Assembly (NCBI GenBank): GCA_035762175.1
Contig: DASTPP010000201.1
Span: 47,063-111,062, forward strand
DNA length: 64,000 nt
Reading direction: 5' to 3'
From: DASTPP01 sp035762175
GTDB taxonomy: Bacteria; Myxococcota_A; Polyangia; Polyangiales; Polyangiaceae
Shown: positions 52,071 through 61,552 of the stretch, in pieces
Layout: every line of letters begins with the position of its first letter
How positions within the stretch are numbered: the first letter of the stretch is position 1
Notes under the pieces: model-generated
What the model saw: the letters and a program-made list of their open reading frames with translations, nothing else
Databases searched by the model: none
What the model was told of the DNA's origin: nothing
Program-made: the position numbers and the translations under genes

Positions 52071-53420
52071 ATGAAGAAGTTCTTTGCCCTTACCGCCCTT
52101 ACCGCCCTGGCCGCGCTGCCCGTCGCCTGCGCGCAGACCGCCGACGACGACGGGGCCGACACCGCCCGCGACGACATCGTAGGCGGGACGATCGCCTCGG
52201 GCCGCCCCTACGTCGTCATGGTGGGCGACGGCCAGCGGGCCGGCTGCACCGGCACGCTCATCTCGAAGCGCACGGTGCTGACGGCGGCGCACTGTGAGCC
52301 CATCAACATCACCACGGTCGAGTTCGGCGCCCGCCAGGGCGACCCGTCGAACGTGCGGCGGCGGGTGACGCGCGCGGTGAAGCACCCCGGCTTCCGCAAC
52401 GGCGGCGGCGGCCCCGGCGGCGTCGGCATGACCAACGACATGCTCGTCTTGCAGCTCGACTCGCCCGCGCCCGTGGCGCCCGCGCCGGTCTTGCGCGAGG
52501 TGCTGACCAACACCCCGACCTTCGTCGGCCCCGCCTGGACCTTCGTCGGCTTCGGCCGCACCGGCGGCGGCCAGCAAGACTACGGCACCAAGCGGCAGGT
52601 CTCGCTGCCGGTCGCGGCGGTCGGCCCGGCGAGGGCGCCCGACGGGCGGCAGGTCGGGCCGACGCAGGTCTACTACCGCACCCCGGGCCGGAGCGCCTGC
52701 CAGGGCGACAGCGGCGGGCCCTCGTTCGTCGTGCGTGGCGGGGTCGAGGTGCAGGCGGGGGTGACCTCGTTCGGCCACCCCAACTGCGGCGACTGGGGCG
52801 TGCAGCAGAAGGTCGACCAGGGCGTGCTCGAGGCGTTCTTGCAGGGCGTCATCGACGAGTTCGAGGGCCGCGACGCCTGCCGCTCGGACGGCGTCTGCAC
52901 CGAGTCGTGCAACACGGGCGGCCAGGTGTTCGACCCCGACTGCGCCGCCGCGCACTGCGCCGCCGACGGCCTCTGCTCGCCCGCGTGCGTCACGCCCGAC
53001 CCCGACTGCTCGGGCTCGCCGCCGCCCCCGCCGCCCCCGCCGCCCCCGCCGCCCCCGGCCGCCGACCTCTTCTGCCCGGCGGGCTTCGCCTACGAGGCGG
53101 CGTCGCGCCTCTGCGTGAGCGCCACCGAGGCGGCCGGGCCCTTCCCGCCCGCGATGGTCGAGACGTGCCGGCAGTTCGGCGGCGGCGACGGCTGCCCGAA
53201 CGACCGCTGGGCGGCGCAGTTCGCGCGCGACCTGCGCGGCACCGGCGCCTGCCCCCCCGGCACCGCGCCCGACGCGCGCAAGGGCTACTGCGCCGAGGGC
53301 GAGAACTTGTACGGCCCCTTCACCAAGGCCGAGGTCGACGTCTGCCTGGCCAACGGCGGCGGCTCGGCGTGCGCGACCCGCACGCGCTGGCACCGCTCGT
53401 TCATCGCCGACAAGTTCTGA
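52071..53420 (+). CDS. Secreted trypsin-like serine protease with C-terminal Cys-rich domain
   Basis: A 449-aa protein from ATG 52071 (CAGGAG site). Signal peptide with lipobox-like PVAC. S1 protease starting near the activation-like IVGGTIASG: LTAAHC (His), NDMLVLQLD (Asp), CQGDSGGPS (Ser), a complete triad. A Cys-rich stretch (CRSDGVCTESCNTGGQVFDP, CAADGLCSPACVTPDPDC) is followed by a 13-proline linker. The tail is the duplicated CPAGF...GPF / CPPGT...GPFTKAEVDVC domain shared with the upstream gene. The two genes are about 100 bp apart on one strand, so the shared domain may target both proteins to the same matrix. Confidence 0.93.
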   Translation: MKKFFALTALTALAALPVACAQTADDDGADTARDDIVGGTIASGRPYVVMVGDGQRAGCTGTLISKRTVLTAAHCEPINITTVEFGARQGDPSNVRRRVTRAVKHPGFRNGGGGPGGVGMTNDMLVLQLDSPAPVAPAPVLREVLTNTPTFVGPAWTFVGFGRTGGGQQDYGTKRQVSLPVAAVGPARAPDGRQVGPTQVYYRTPGRSACQGDSGGPSFVVRGGVEVQAGVTSFGHPNCGDWGVQQKVDQGVLEAFLQGVIDEFEGRDACRSDGVCTESCNTGGQVFDPDCAAAHCAADGLCSPACVTPDPDCSGSPPPPPPPPPPPPPAADLFCPAGFAYEAASRLCVSATEAAGPFPPAMVETCRQFGGGDGCPNDRWAAQFARDLRGTGACPPGTAPDARKGYCAEGENLYGPFTKAEVDVCLANGGGSACATRTRWHRSFIADKF

Positions 53421-53430
53421 GCGGGCGCGC

Positions 53431-56262
53431 TCAGCGGCCGCGCCCCCCGGCCCAGGCGGCGGCGGCGGCCGCGTGGCGGCGGTCGAGCGCCGAGGGCAGC
53501 GCGGCGAAGCCGTCGCTGGCCCGGGCGGCGAGGTCGCGGGCGCGGGGGTCGCGGCGGCCGAGGGCGCGGGCCAGATCGAACTGCGCCCGGGGCAGCTCGG
53601 TGGCCGGCAGGCGCACGCGCTCGTGCAGGGCGAGGGCGCGCTCGAGCGGGGCGACGGCCTGGCGGCGGCGCCCGAGCGCGAGCAGCGCCCGCCCCCGGAC
53701 GGCCTCGGCCAGCGCGCTCGCGAGGTCGGGCGGCTGCCCGCTCTGCGCGAGCACGGCCAGCGACCGGTCGACCGCGGGCAGCGCCTCGGCCGCGCGCCCG
53801 GCCTCGACGAGCAGCAGGGCCATGCCCCACAGCGCGTTGGCCAGGGTCGACGGGTCGGGCTCGGCGACGGCCGCGAGCGCGTCGAGCTGCGCCCGCTGGC
53901 AGTCGAGCGCCTCGGCCGCGTGGCCGAGGCGCACCCGCACGATGCACGCGCCCTGGCGCGCCGCCGCGTGCAGCGAGGCCGTCGGCGGGTAGATCGGCGC
54001 GTAGATGGCGAGGGCCCGCTCGAACAGCCCGCCCGCCTCCTCGTAGTGCCCCTCGCCGAGCAGGAACATGCCCCGCTCGCGCAGCACGTGCCCGAACCAG
54101 GGGTGCGACGTGCCGACGGCGTCCGCGAGCACCGTGCCGGCCTGGTCGTAGAGGGCGCGCGCCTGGTCGCGCCGCCCCTGCTCGCGCCGCAGCAGGGCCA
54201 GGTTGAGCAGGGTCAGGCCGCGGCGCGCGCCGGGCAGCCCGAGGCGCTCTTGCCGGGCGATCGCCTGCTCGTAGTAGCGGGCGGCCTCGTCGTAGCGCTG
54301 CGCGCAGTCGAGCACGCTGCCCGTCGTGCGGTCGATGGCGGCCTCGCGCAGCTCGCTGCCGCCGAGCCGGCGATCGATGGCGAGGGCCAGCCGGGCCCAG
54401 GTGAGCCCCGCGTCGACGTCGTGGCGCTGGCAGCCCCAGAGCCAGGCCAGGTCGCAGGCGACCTGCGCCTTGACGATGTCCATCTGCCGGGCCTCGGCGA
54501 GCTCGTAGCCCTCGTGCAGCGCGGCCGCGGCCGCGGCCGGGTCGGCGTCGAGCTGCAGGTGCTGCGAGCCGAGCTGCGCGAGGGCCTCGACCTCGAGCTC
54601 GGGGGCGCCGGCGGCGCGCGCGCCGGCGAGGGCGCGCTCGGTCATGGCCACGGCCTCGGCGGGGCGCCCGGTGGCGGCCGCGGCCCGCGCCTCGGCCAGG
54701 CCTCGGCGCAGGTCGGCGGCGCGGTCGCGCCCGGCGCCGTCGGCGGCCGGCCGCGCGTAGCGGGCCGCGGCCGCCTCGTCGCGGCATTCGGACAGGTTCG
54801 GCAGGGCGTCGATGCCGAACGGGCTGGAGACCAGCCGCTTGGGGTCGGAGCTGGTCAGCTCGACGACGAGGGCGCGCGCGTCCGTGAGCTTGCTCTCGAG
54901 GCACTCGAGCTGCCCGCGCGCCCGGGCCTCGGGCGGGGCCGCGCCGGCGGCCGAGGCCCGGCACAGCTCGCCGCGCTGGGCCGCCCACTCGCCGGCGTAG
55001 CGGTCGAGCCGGCGCTCGACCTCGCGCCAGGCGTCGCGGGCGAACGGCGCCCCCGAGGCCAGCATGGCGTCGCGCATGGCGGCCTTGTGCGTGGCGTCCC
55101 AGGCGCCGCCGAGCGTGCGGTCGGCCTCGGCGCAGGGCGCCTCGCGCGGGCGGGCGGCCAGCATCAAGCCGGCCATGATCAGGGCCGACGCCGCCGACGA
55201 GGCCGCGAGCGCGAGGCCGGTGCGGCGCCGCGGGGCCAGCGCCCGCAGCAGGGCGTCCATCGACGGGTAGCGCGCCTCGGGCCGCTCGCTCAGCCCGCGC
55301 AGGAGCACCCGGCGCAGCCAGCGCGGCGGCCGCTCGAAGCGCGAGCGGCGGGCGGCCGCGCCGGCGGCGGGCTCGGCGGGCTCGGCGGGCTCGGCCGGCG
55401 TGAGCGGGCCCGAGCCGGCGGCGAGGCCGAGCCGGCCGCGCGCGGGGCCGTAGAGCGCCTCGTGCAGGGCGAGGCAGAAGCTGTACTGGTCGCTGCGCGC
55501 GTCGGTGGGGGCCCCGCGCCGCTGCTCGGGCGCCATGAAGGCGGGGGTGCCGAGCAGCTCGCCCCCCGGCGCCGCCGCCCCCGGCCCCGGCGCCGCGCGC
55601 CGCGGCGCCACCCAGGCGAGGCCGAAGTCGCCGACCCGCGGCCGGCCCTCGCGGTCGACCAGGACGTTGTCGGGTTTGAAGTCGCGGTGCACGATGCCCG
55701 CCCGGTGCGCGGCCGCGAGCCCCTGCCCCGCCGCCACGAACACGCGCACGACGTCGCGCCAGGGGCGGCGGCGCGCGCGCAGCCAGGCCGAGAGCGGCTC
55801 GCCGTCGACGTACTCCATCGCCAGAAAGACCCGGCCCCGCCAGGTGCCGACGTCGAAGACGGCGATCAGGTTCGGGTGCGAGACCTGGGCCATCGCCTGC
55901 GCCTCGGCCCGCAGCCGCCCGGCCGGCGCGTGCGCCCCGCCCGCCGACCGCTCGGCCAGCACCTTGAGCGCCACGTTCCGATCGAGCTCCGGGTCGTAGG
56001 CCAGAAAGACCACGCCCATCGCGCCGGCGCCGACGGGCTGGCGCAGCAGGTAGCGCCCGACCCGGCCGCCGGGGCGCAGCGACGCGGTATCGTCGGCGAG
56101 CCCGCGCCCGAGCTCGGACAGCACGCGGCGGCACGACGCGCACCCTTCGGCGTGCCGCTCGACCGCCGCCGCGCGCTCGCCGTCGACCGCGCCCGCGACG
56201 TAATCGAGCACGTCATTCTCGTCGAAGCAGCCCTGCCAGCCGAGAGGGGGGTTGCCCGTCAT
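53431..56262 (-). CDS. Ser/Thr kinase with N-terminal anti-sigma-type zinc finger and TPR region
   Basis: A 943-aa protein. ATG 56262 is used; ATG 56277 is possible. Residues 12-50 form a putative zinc finger (DVLDYVAGAVDGERAAAVER, then H37-x3-C41-x2-C44) like those of anti-sigma factors. The kinase domain follows (VGAGAMGVVFLAYD, ALKVLAE, VHRDFKPDNV, DFGLAW, FMAPEQ), then a membrane helix (SSAASALIMAGLMLAA). About 500 residues of TPR-like helices make up the sensor. The sigma factor gene at 56412 is divergently transcribed 150 bp away. Known ECF-kinase pairs suggest that the finger holds the sigma factor and that phosphorylation controls it; here that is inference. Confidence 0.9.
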   Translation of the reverse strand: MTGNPPLGWQGCFDENDVLDYVAGAVDGERAAAVERHAEGCASCRRVLSELGRGLADDTASLRPGGRVGRYLLRQPVGAGAMGVVFLAYDPELDRNVALKVLAERSAGGAHAPAGRLRAEAQAMAQVSHPNLIAVFDVGTWRGRVFLAMEYVDGEPLSAWLRARRRPWRDVVRVFVAAGQGLAAAHRAGIVHRDFKPDNVLVDREGRPRVGDFGLAWVAPRRAAPGPGAAAPGGELLGTPAFMAPEQRRGAPTDARSDQYSFCLALHEALYGPARGRLGLAAGSGPLTPAEPAEPAEPAAGAAARRSRFERPPRWLRRVLLRGLSERPEARYPSMDALLRALAPRRRTGLALAASSAASALIMAGLMLAARPREAPCAEADRTLGGAWDATHKAAMRDAMLASGAPFARDAWREVERRLDRYAGEWAAQRGELCRASAAGAAPPEARARGQLECLESKLTDARALVVELTSSDPKRLVSSPFGIDALPNLSECRDEAAAARYARPAADGAGRDRAADLRRGLAEARAAAATGRPAEAVAMTERALAGARAAGAPELEVEALAQLGSQHLQLDADPAAAAAALHEGYELAEARQMDIVKAQVACDLAWLWGCQRHDVDAGLTWARLALAIDRRLGGSELREAAIDRTTGSVLDCAQRYDEAARYYEQAIARQERLGLPGARRGLTLLNLALLRREQGRRDQARALYDQAGTVLADAVGTSHPWFGHVLRERGMFLLGEGHYEEAGGLFERALAIYAPIYPPTASLHAAARQGACIVRVRLGHAAEALDCQRAQLDALAAVAEPDPSTLANALWGMALLLVEAGRAAEALPAVDRSLAVLAQSGQPPDLASALAEAVRGRALLALGRRRQAVAPLERALALHERVRLPATELPRAQFDLARALGRRDPRARDLAARASDGFAALPSALDRRHAAAAAAWAGGRGR

Positions 56263-56411
56263 GCTACCCGCTCTCATGCTAACATCATTCCGGGCACGTC
56301 CCGCCTCCTCGGCGCGAACGCGCCGCCGGCCCATCGTCGCCCAATCGAAGGCCCCTCCGCCCGGTTTTCCCTTCTGCCCCACGACTTTCCTTCCTGACAG
56401 AAATTTTCTCG

Positions 56412-57248
56412 ATGCTCGACCTCCCCGCCGCCCCCCCCCCAACCCCGCTCCCAACCCCGCTGGCCGACCTCGCCCGACGCGCCCTCGCCGCTCACCCCGC
56501 GTTCCGGGTGCCCCCCGAGCGCCTCGCCGCCCGCCTGCTCGAGCTGAGCGCCGGCGCCGAGCCCGCCCGCCTGCACCCCGAAGACATTTACCTCGCCCTC
56601 GCTTGCCTCGAAGGCGACCGGGTCGCCCTCGCCCACCTCGAGCGGCGCCTGGCCCTGGTCGCCGAGCCCACGCTCGCCCGCTTCGGCCTGTCGCGCAGCG
56701 ACCGCGCCGAGCTGACGCAACAGGTGCTCCAGCGCCTGCTCGTCGCCGAGAGCGACCAGCCGCCCCGCCTGGCGACCTACGCCGGGCGCGGCCCGCTCGA
56801 CGGCTGGTTGCAGATCGTGGTCACGCGCCTCGCCCTCAACGCCCGCCAGGCCCGCGAGTCGTCCCCCGTCAGCGAGCACGAAGACTGGCTCACCTGGCCC
56901 TCGCCCGACGACGACGCCGAGCTCGCCATGCTCAAGCGCTCGAGCGGCCAGGCCTTCCGCCAGGCCGCCCGAGCCGCCTTCGGCGCGCTCGACCCCAAGG
57001 CCCGCCTCGTCCTGCGCCAGCACCTGCTCGACGGCCTGAGCGCCGAGCAGATCGCCGCCCTCTACCACGTCCACCCCGTGACCGTGTACCGCCGCCTGCG
57101 CGACGCGCGCGCCGCCTTCCTCGAGGGCACCCGCAAGCGCCTCGGCGCCTCCCTCAAGCTGCGCGGCAGCGACCTCGACAGCCTGCTGCGCCTGCTCGAG
57201 AGCCAGCTCGATCTGAGCCTGCGGCAGCTCTTCGACACCTCGGCGTGA
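56412..57248 (+). CDS. ECF-type RNA polymerase sigma factor (myxobacterial type)
   Basis: A 278-aa protein from ATG 56412, divergent from the zinc-finger kinase. Region 2-like helices (LALACLEGDRVALAHLERRL; LTQQVLQRLLV; YAGRGPLDGWLQIVVTRLAL) are followed by an acidic linker. A region 4 helix-turn-helix comes next (ALDPKARLVLRQHLLDGLSA, EQIAALYHVHPVTVYRRLRD). The C-terminal extension (LKLRGSDLDSLLRLLESQLD) is usual for this group. It should direct transcription of an unknown regulon under control of its kinase partner. Confidence 0.88.
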   Translation: MLDLPAAPPPTPLPTPLADLARRALAAHPAFRVPPERLAARLLELSAGAEPARLHPEDIYLALACLEGDRVALAHLERRLALVAEPTLARFGLSRSDRAELTQQVLQRLLVAESDQPPRLATYAGRGPLDGWLQIVVTRLALNARQARESSPVSEHEDWLTWPSPDDDAELAMLKRSSGQAFRQAARAAFGALDPKARLVLRQHLLDGLSAEQIAALYHVHPVTVYRRLRDARAAFLEGTRKRLGASLKLRGSDLDSLLRLLESQLDLSLRQLFDTSA

Positions 57249-57492
57249 CCCGCCCGAGCCCCCCGGGCGCCGACGCGCCGAACTGAGACATTTTCGCGCG
57301 GCGAGGCGCGGGCGCGGCCGCCACGTCGCGTCACGCCCGGGCCGCCCTCGCGTCGTTTCGGGCGCCCTCGGCCGAGGCGACCGCTCGCTTCGCCAGGGCC
57401 GCGCCGGGCCATTGACCGTCGGACGGTTTTTGCCTGAACTGCGGCCCAGGGGGGCGGCCTGCGGGCGAGCCCCCCGAGCGGAGCCCACGACC

Positions 57493-58251
57493 ATGGCCGA
57501 CTACGATCACGTTGCCGCCCAGTACAAGCGCTTCAAAGAATCGCCCTTTTGCCGCTACGCCGAGGAGCCAACCTACTTCCGGCACATCGGCGACTTGTCG
57601 GGCGAGGCCGTGCTCGACCTGGCCTGCGGCGAGGGGCACTACACCCGGCGGATCAAGGCCCGGGGGGCCGCGCGCGTGGTCGGCGTCGACCTCTCCGAAG
57701 GCATGATCGCGCTGGCCCGCGACCAAGAGCGGCAGCACCCCCTCGGGGTCGAGTACCTCGTCGGCGACGGCGCCGGGCTCGGCAAGCTCGGCTCGTTCGA
57801 TCGGGTGACGGCCAGCTACCTGTTGAACTACGCCCCCGACCGGCCGGCGCTCGTCCGGATGTGCCGCACCGCGTACGAAAACCTGCGCCCGGGCGGCCGC
57901 TTCGTCACGCTGATTCCCAACGGCGACCTCACCCCCGAGCCCGGTGGCCCGACCTCCAAGCTGAAGAAGTACAACTTCTATTTCGTCTCGCAGGCGTCCC
58001 CTTGCACCGACGGCACCCCGGTGACGGGCTACGTCGGCGCGGACGACGCCTTCACCGTCACCATGTACCACTACGCCTGGGCCACCTACCGGGCCGCGCT
58101 CGAAGAGGCCGGCTTCCGGGGCGTGCGGTGCGAGCCCCTGGCCGTCACCCCAGAAGGGGTGGCGGCGATGCCCGAGGGCTACTGGGACGACTTCCTCGCG
58201 CTCGCGCCGCTCGTCTGCGCGGAGGCCAGCCGCCCGGCCGCGCCCGCGTGA
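57493..58251 (+). CDS. Class I SAM-dependent methyltransferase
   Basis: A 252-aa enzyme from ATG 57493 (MADYDHVAAQYKRFKESPF). Motif I is VLDLACGEGHYTRRI, the motif II acidic residue is in VVGVDLSEGMIALARDQE, and the later motifs are FDRVTASYLLNYA and NLRPGGRFVTLIPN. The C-terminal part (VTMYHYAWATYRAALEEAGF) fits small-molecule methyltransferases. An upstream 240-bp gap separates it from the sigma factor gene on the same strand, so it could belong to that regulon. Substrate unknown. Confidence 0.9.
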   Translation: MADYDHVAAQYKRFKESPFCRYAEEPTYFRHIGDLSGEAVLDLACGEGHYTRRIKARGAARVVGVDLSEGMIALARDQERQHPLGVEYLVGDGAGLGKLGSFDRVTASYLLNYAPDRPALVRMCRTAYENLRPGGRFVTLIPNGDLTPEPGGPTSKLKKYNFYFVSQASPCTDGTPVTGYVGADDAFTVTMYHYAWATYRAALEEAGFRGVRCEPLAVTPEGVAAMPEGYWDDFLALAPLVCAEASRPAAPA

Positions 58252-58307
58252 GACCGGCCCCGCGCCGTTCGGGCCACCCGGTCGCGCAGGCCGTGGCCGG
58301 GCGCCCG

Positions 58308-61300
58308 TCAGGGCGGGGGCGGCGCGGCGAGCGCGCCGTCGAGGGCGCGACGCAGGGCGGGGTCGGAGCAATCGGCGCGCTCGAGGAGGCGGCGCGCCTC
58401 GAGCGTCAGGGCGCGGGCGCGGGGCGGGTCGAGGCGGGCGAAGGCGCGGGCGAGGGCGTAGAGGGCGTGGGCCTCGTCGACGCGGCGGCGGGGCAGGTTT
58501 CGTCCGGGGCCGTACAGGGCGCGGGCGCGCTCGACGGCGGCGGCGGCCGCGTCGGGGCGCCCGCGCTCGGCCTCGAGGCGGGCGCGGGCGACGAGCACGT
58601 CGGCGCCGGCGGGGCCGGGGGGCGCCGGGTCGACCGCCTCGAGGCGGGCGAGCACGCGCTCGGCCTCGTCGAGGAAGCCGGCGGCGGCCAGATCGTGAGC
58701 GAAGAGGGCGAAGACGTAGCGTTCGTCGTCGTCGGCGGGGGCGGAGCTGACCAAGTCGGCCGCGGGGCGCAGCCGCCCGAAGGCCTCGCGGGCGAGCGCG
58801 TCGAGGCCGGCGCCGGCGTACGCGCGGGCGAGCAGCACCGAGGGGTAGAGCACGTCGATGTGGTGGGGGCCGAAGCGGGCGCGCGCCTCGGCCGCGGCGC
58901 GCTCGAGGTACGGCTTGGCCTCGAGGGGCCGGTCGAGCCAGAGCAGCATCTCGCCCAGGTTCTGCGTCGCCATGAAGGCCTGAATGGACGCGCGCGCCTC
59001 GCCCGCGTCGAGCGCGGCGTGGGCCTCTTGGGCGTAGGCGAGCGCTTCGTGGCAGCGGTCGGCGAGGGCGAGCGCGTACGTCAGGCCGGTGCGGCCGCCG
59101 GTGGCGGCGCGGTGCTCGCGGCCGAAGTGGGCGACCGCCAGCTCGTACTCGCGGCGGGCGAGGGCGAGCGCCCGGTCGACGTCGCCCCCGAGGCGGAACA
59201 CGTAGCTGGCGCCGTGCAGCTCTTTGACCATCTGGGCGACGTCGTCGATCGAGTCGGTCGCGCCGGGCGCGTGGCGCCGCGCGAAGGCCTCGGCGACGGG
59301 CAACGCCTCGGCAAAGCGGCCGAGGCGGGCGAGGGCGATCATGAGCCGCAGGTCGACGCCGCGGCGGCGCCGCTCGTAGCCCGGGCGCGAGGCGAGCACG
59401 GCGCGGCCGAGCTCGGCCCACGCGAGCGACGCGTCGGGGCGCCCGGCGACGACCGACTCGAGCCAGGCCTGCCCCTCCCAGGCGGCGAGCCGCACGTCGT
59501 CGTGGCGGGCGGTCTCGGCCTCGAGCCAGGCGGCGCGCAGCCCGCGCCCGGCCTCGTCGTAGCGCCCGAGCTCGAGCCGCGTCTCGGCCGAGGCGACGAG
59601 CGCCTCGGCGACGAGCGGCCCGTAGCCGAGCGCGCGCGCGTCGGCGAGCACGGCGTCGGAGCGGCGCAGGCTCTCGTCGTAGCGGCCGATGCGGCGCAGG
59701 GTGCCGGCGCGCTCGAGCTCGTCGCGCGCCGACTGGACGCGCCGGCGCGCCGCCGGGTCGTCGGGGGGCCGCAGCGGCGCCCGCAGCGCCTCGGCGTCGG
59801 CGCACGCGGCGAGCGGCTCGAGGCCCGAGGCGGCCTCGACGGCGCGCTCGACGGCGTCGGCGTCGGCGGCGGCGAGCCCTTCGGCGAGCGAGGCGAGCCC
59901 GGCGAGGCGCGTGTCGAGGCAGCGCACGCGCAGGTCGAAGAGCTCTTCCGACTGCTCGCCGCGCACCCGCGTCGCCTCGCACGCCTCGACCCGCATCTGC
60001 GCCCAGGCGCCGGCGTACCGGTCGAGCTGCGCCTCGACCGTGCGCAGGCTCTCGGCCGCGTAGGGGCGGCCCGAGGCAAGAAAGGCGCGCCGGACCTCGG
60101 CGCGCCGCCCCTCGCCCCAAGCGCCCCCGACCCGCGCGCCCGCCCCGCCGCACGGGTCGGCCCGGCCGGCGGCGCGCGCGGCGAGCGCGGCGGCGACGGC
60201 GAGCGCGGGGACGACCGGCGCCGCGACCCGGGCGTTGCGCCACAGCGGCGGCCGCCGGGCGCGCGCGAGCGCGTCGAGCAGCGCCGCCATCGACGGCCAG
60301 CGCCGGTTGGGGTCGTCGGACAGGCCCCGCGCCAGCACGCGGCCGACCGCCGCCGGCGCGCGCGAGCGCGCCGGCGGCGGTCGCAGCCGCCCGTGCAACA
60401 TCGACTCGAGGCGCTCATCGAGCGTCGCCCCGGGGAACGGGTGCTCGCCGTAGAGCGCCTCGTAGAGCGCCACGCAAAAGCTGAACTGGTCGCACCGCGC
60501 GTCGACCGCTTCGCCCAAGAACTGCTCGGGCGCGATGTAGCGCAAGGTGCCGACCGCCTCGCCGTACGACGTGAGCTCGCCGGCCGCCGGGGCGGCCCCC
60601 GCGTCGGGCGGCGGCGGCGACGACGACCAGCACGGGCGCGCGGGCGCCGGGCGCTCGCTCGCCGGCGACGCGCCCCGCGGCGCGGACTCGCGCGCGGCCG
60701 GCGGCCCGAGGTCGTCGGCGCGCCCGTCCCACCGCACGAGCCCGAAATCGAGCACCCGCACGCGCCCGTCGGCCGAAACGATGACGTTGTCGGGCTTGAC
60801 GTCGCGGTGCACCAGCCCCGCCTCGTGCGCTGCCGAAAGGCCCCGCCCCACCTCGGCGTACACGTCGAGCACCTCGGCCGGCCGGCGCGGCGCCTCGCCC
60901 AGCCACGCGCGCAGCGTACGCCCCTCGACGTACTCGAGCGCCAAGAACACCTGGCCGTCGAGCACCCCCACGTCGTGCACGGCGACGACGTTCGGGTGCG
61001 CCAGCTTCGCCAGCGCACGCGCCTCGCGCAGCAACCGCTCGCGACCCACGTGCCCCTCTTCACCACCCCCGCTCACGAGCTTGAGCGCCACGAGGCGATC
61101 GAGCTCCGGGTCGAACGCCTTGTAGACCGTACTCATGCCCCCCTGGCCCAGCAGGTCGACGACCACGTACCGACCCAGCCGCTCGCCGCGCCGGTCGCGC
61201 GCCGCCGCGCCCGCCCCGCCGGGCCCCGTCGGCGAGCGCGTCGCGCCGGTCGTCGCATCGGTCGTGGCGTCGACGGTCGCGCCGGTCGTCGCATCGGCCG

Positions 61301-61415
61301 TCGCGTCGGTCGCCGCGTCGGTCGTCGCGTCGGTCGTCGCGTCGACGGTCGCGCCCCCCCACCGCACCGCTCGCGCAATGGCGTGCCACCACCGCCACCC
61401 ATCGAACACCGCCAT
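58308..61415 (-). CDS. Ser/Thr kinase with repeat-rich N-terminus and TPR-type C-terminal sensor
   Basis: About 1035 aa. The start is uncertain: ATG 61415 is used, with ATG 61445 and 61517 in frame. An N-terminal run of Asp-Ala-Thr repeats precedes the kinase domain (LGRYVVVDLLGQGGMSTVYK, VALKLVSGG, VHRDVKPDNV, DFGLVRW, YIAPEQ). A membrane segment follows (APVVPALAVAAALAARA). The remaining ~560 residues are TPR-like helices with motifs also seen in the kinase at 53431 (RVGGAWGEGRRAEVRRAFLA; LDRYAGAWA), so the two kinases are paralogues. No sigma factor neighbour and no zinc finger here. Confidence 0.9.
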   Translation of the reverse strand: MAVFDGWRWWHAIARAVRWGGATVDATTDATTDAATDATADATTGATVDATTDATTGATRSPTGPGGAGAAARDRRGERLGRYVVVDLLGQGGMSTVYKAFDPELDRLVALKLVSGGGEEGHVGRERLLREARALAKLAHPNVVAVHDVGVLDGQVFLALEYVEGRTLRAWLGEAPRRPAEVLDVYAEVGRGLSAAHEAGLVHRDVKPDNVIVSADGRVRVLDFGLVRWDGRADDLGPPAARESAPRGASPASERPAPARPCWSSSPPPPDAGAAPAAGELTSYGEAVGTLRYIAPEQFLGEAVDARCDQFSFCVALYEALYGEHPFPGATLDERLESMLHGRLRPPPARSRAPAAVGRVLARGLSDDPNRRWPSMAALLDALARARRPPLWRNARVAAPVVPALAVAAALAARAAGRADPCGGAGARVGGAWGEGRRAEVRRAFLASGRPYAAESLRTVEAQLDRYAGAWAQMRVEACEATRVRGEQSEELFDLRVRCLDTRLAGLASLAEGLAAADADAVERAVEAASGLEPLAACADAEALRAPLRPPDDPAARRRVQSARDELERAGTLRRIGRYDESLRRSDAVLADARALGYGPLVAEALVASAETRLELGRYDEAGRGLRAAWLEAETARHDDVRLAAWEGQAWLESVVAGRPDASLAWAELGRAVLASRPGYERRRRGVDLRLMIALARLGRFAEALPVAEAFARRHAPGATDSIDDVAQMVKELHGASYVFRLGGDVDRALALARREYELAVAHFGREHRAATGGRTGLTYALALADRCHEALAYAQEAHAALDAGEARASIQAFMATQNLGEMLLWLDRPLEAKPYLERAAAEARARFGPHHIDVLYPSVLLARAYAGAGLDALAREAFGRLRPAADLVSSAPADDDERYVFALFAHDLAAAGFLDEAERVLARLEAVDPAPPGPAGADVLVARARLEAERGRPDAAAAAVERARALYGPGRNLPRRRVDEAHALYALARAFARLDPPRARALTLEARRLLERADCSDPALRRALDGALAAPPPP
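61236..61352. repeat. 12-bp-type tandem repeats in a kinase N-terminus
   Basis: About nine copies of GTCGTCGCGTCG-like units encode [VT]DATTDAT-type residues ahead of the kinase domain. The unit is a multiple of three, so copy-number change keeps the frame. Confidence 0.8.
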
Positions 61416-61510
61416 TCGACCAAGCTTAACCGCAACGCCGCCCATCGGATCATCTTTGCGCGCCCCCCGCGCGAACGAGACGCCCGCGCCCGGACGTCGC
61501 CCGGCCCCCC

Positions 61511-61545
61511 GGTTCACGCCCAGTTCACGCCCGGTTCACGCCCGG
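61511..61545. repeat. 11-bp direct repeats (gttcacgccc) upstream of kinase
   Basis: GTTCACGCCC starts at 61512, 61523 and 61534, that is, every helical turn, about 100 bp upstream of the kinase start. Spacing of one turn suggests protein binding. Function unknown. Confidence 0.6.
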
Positions 61546-61552
61546 TGCGAGC

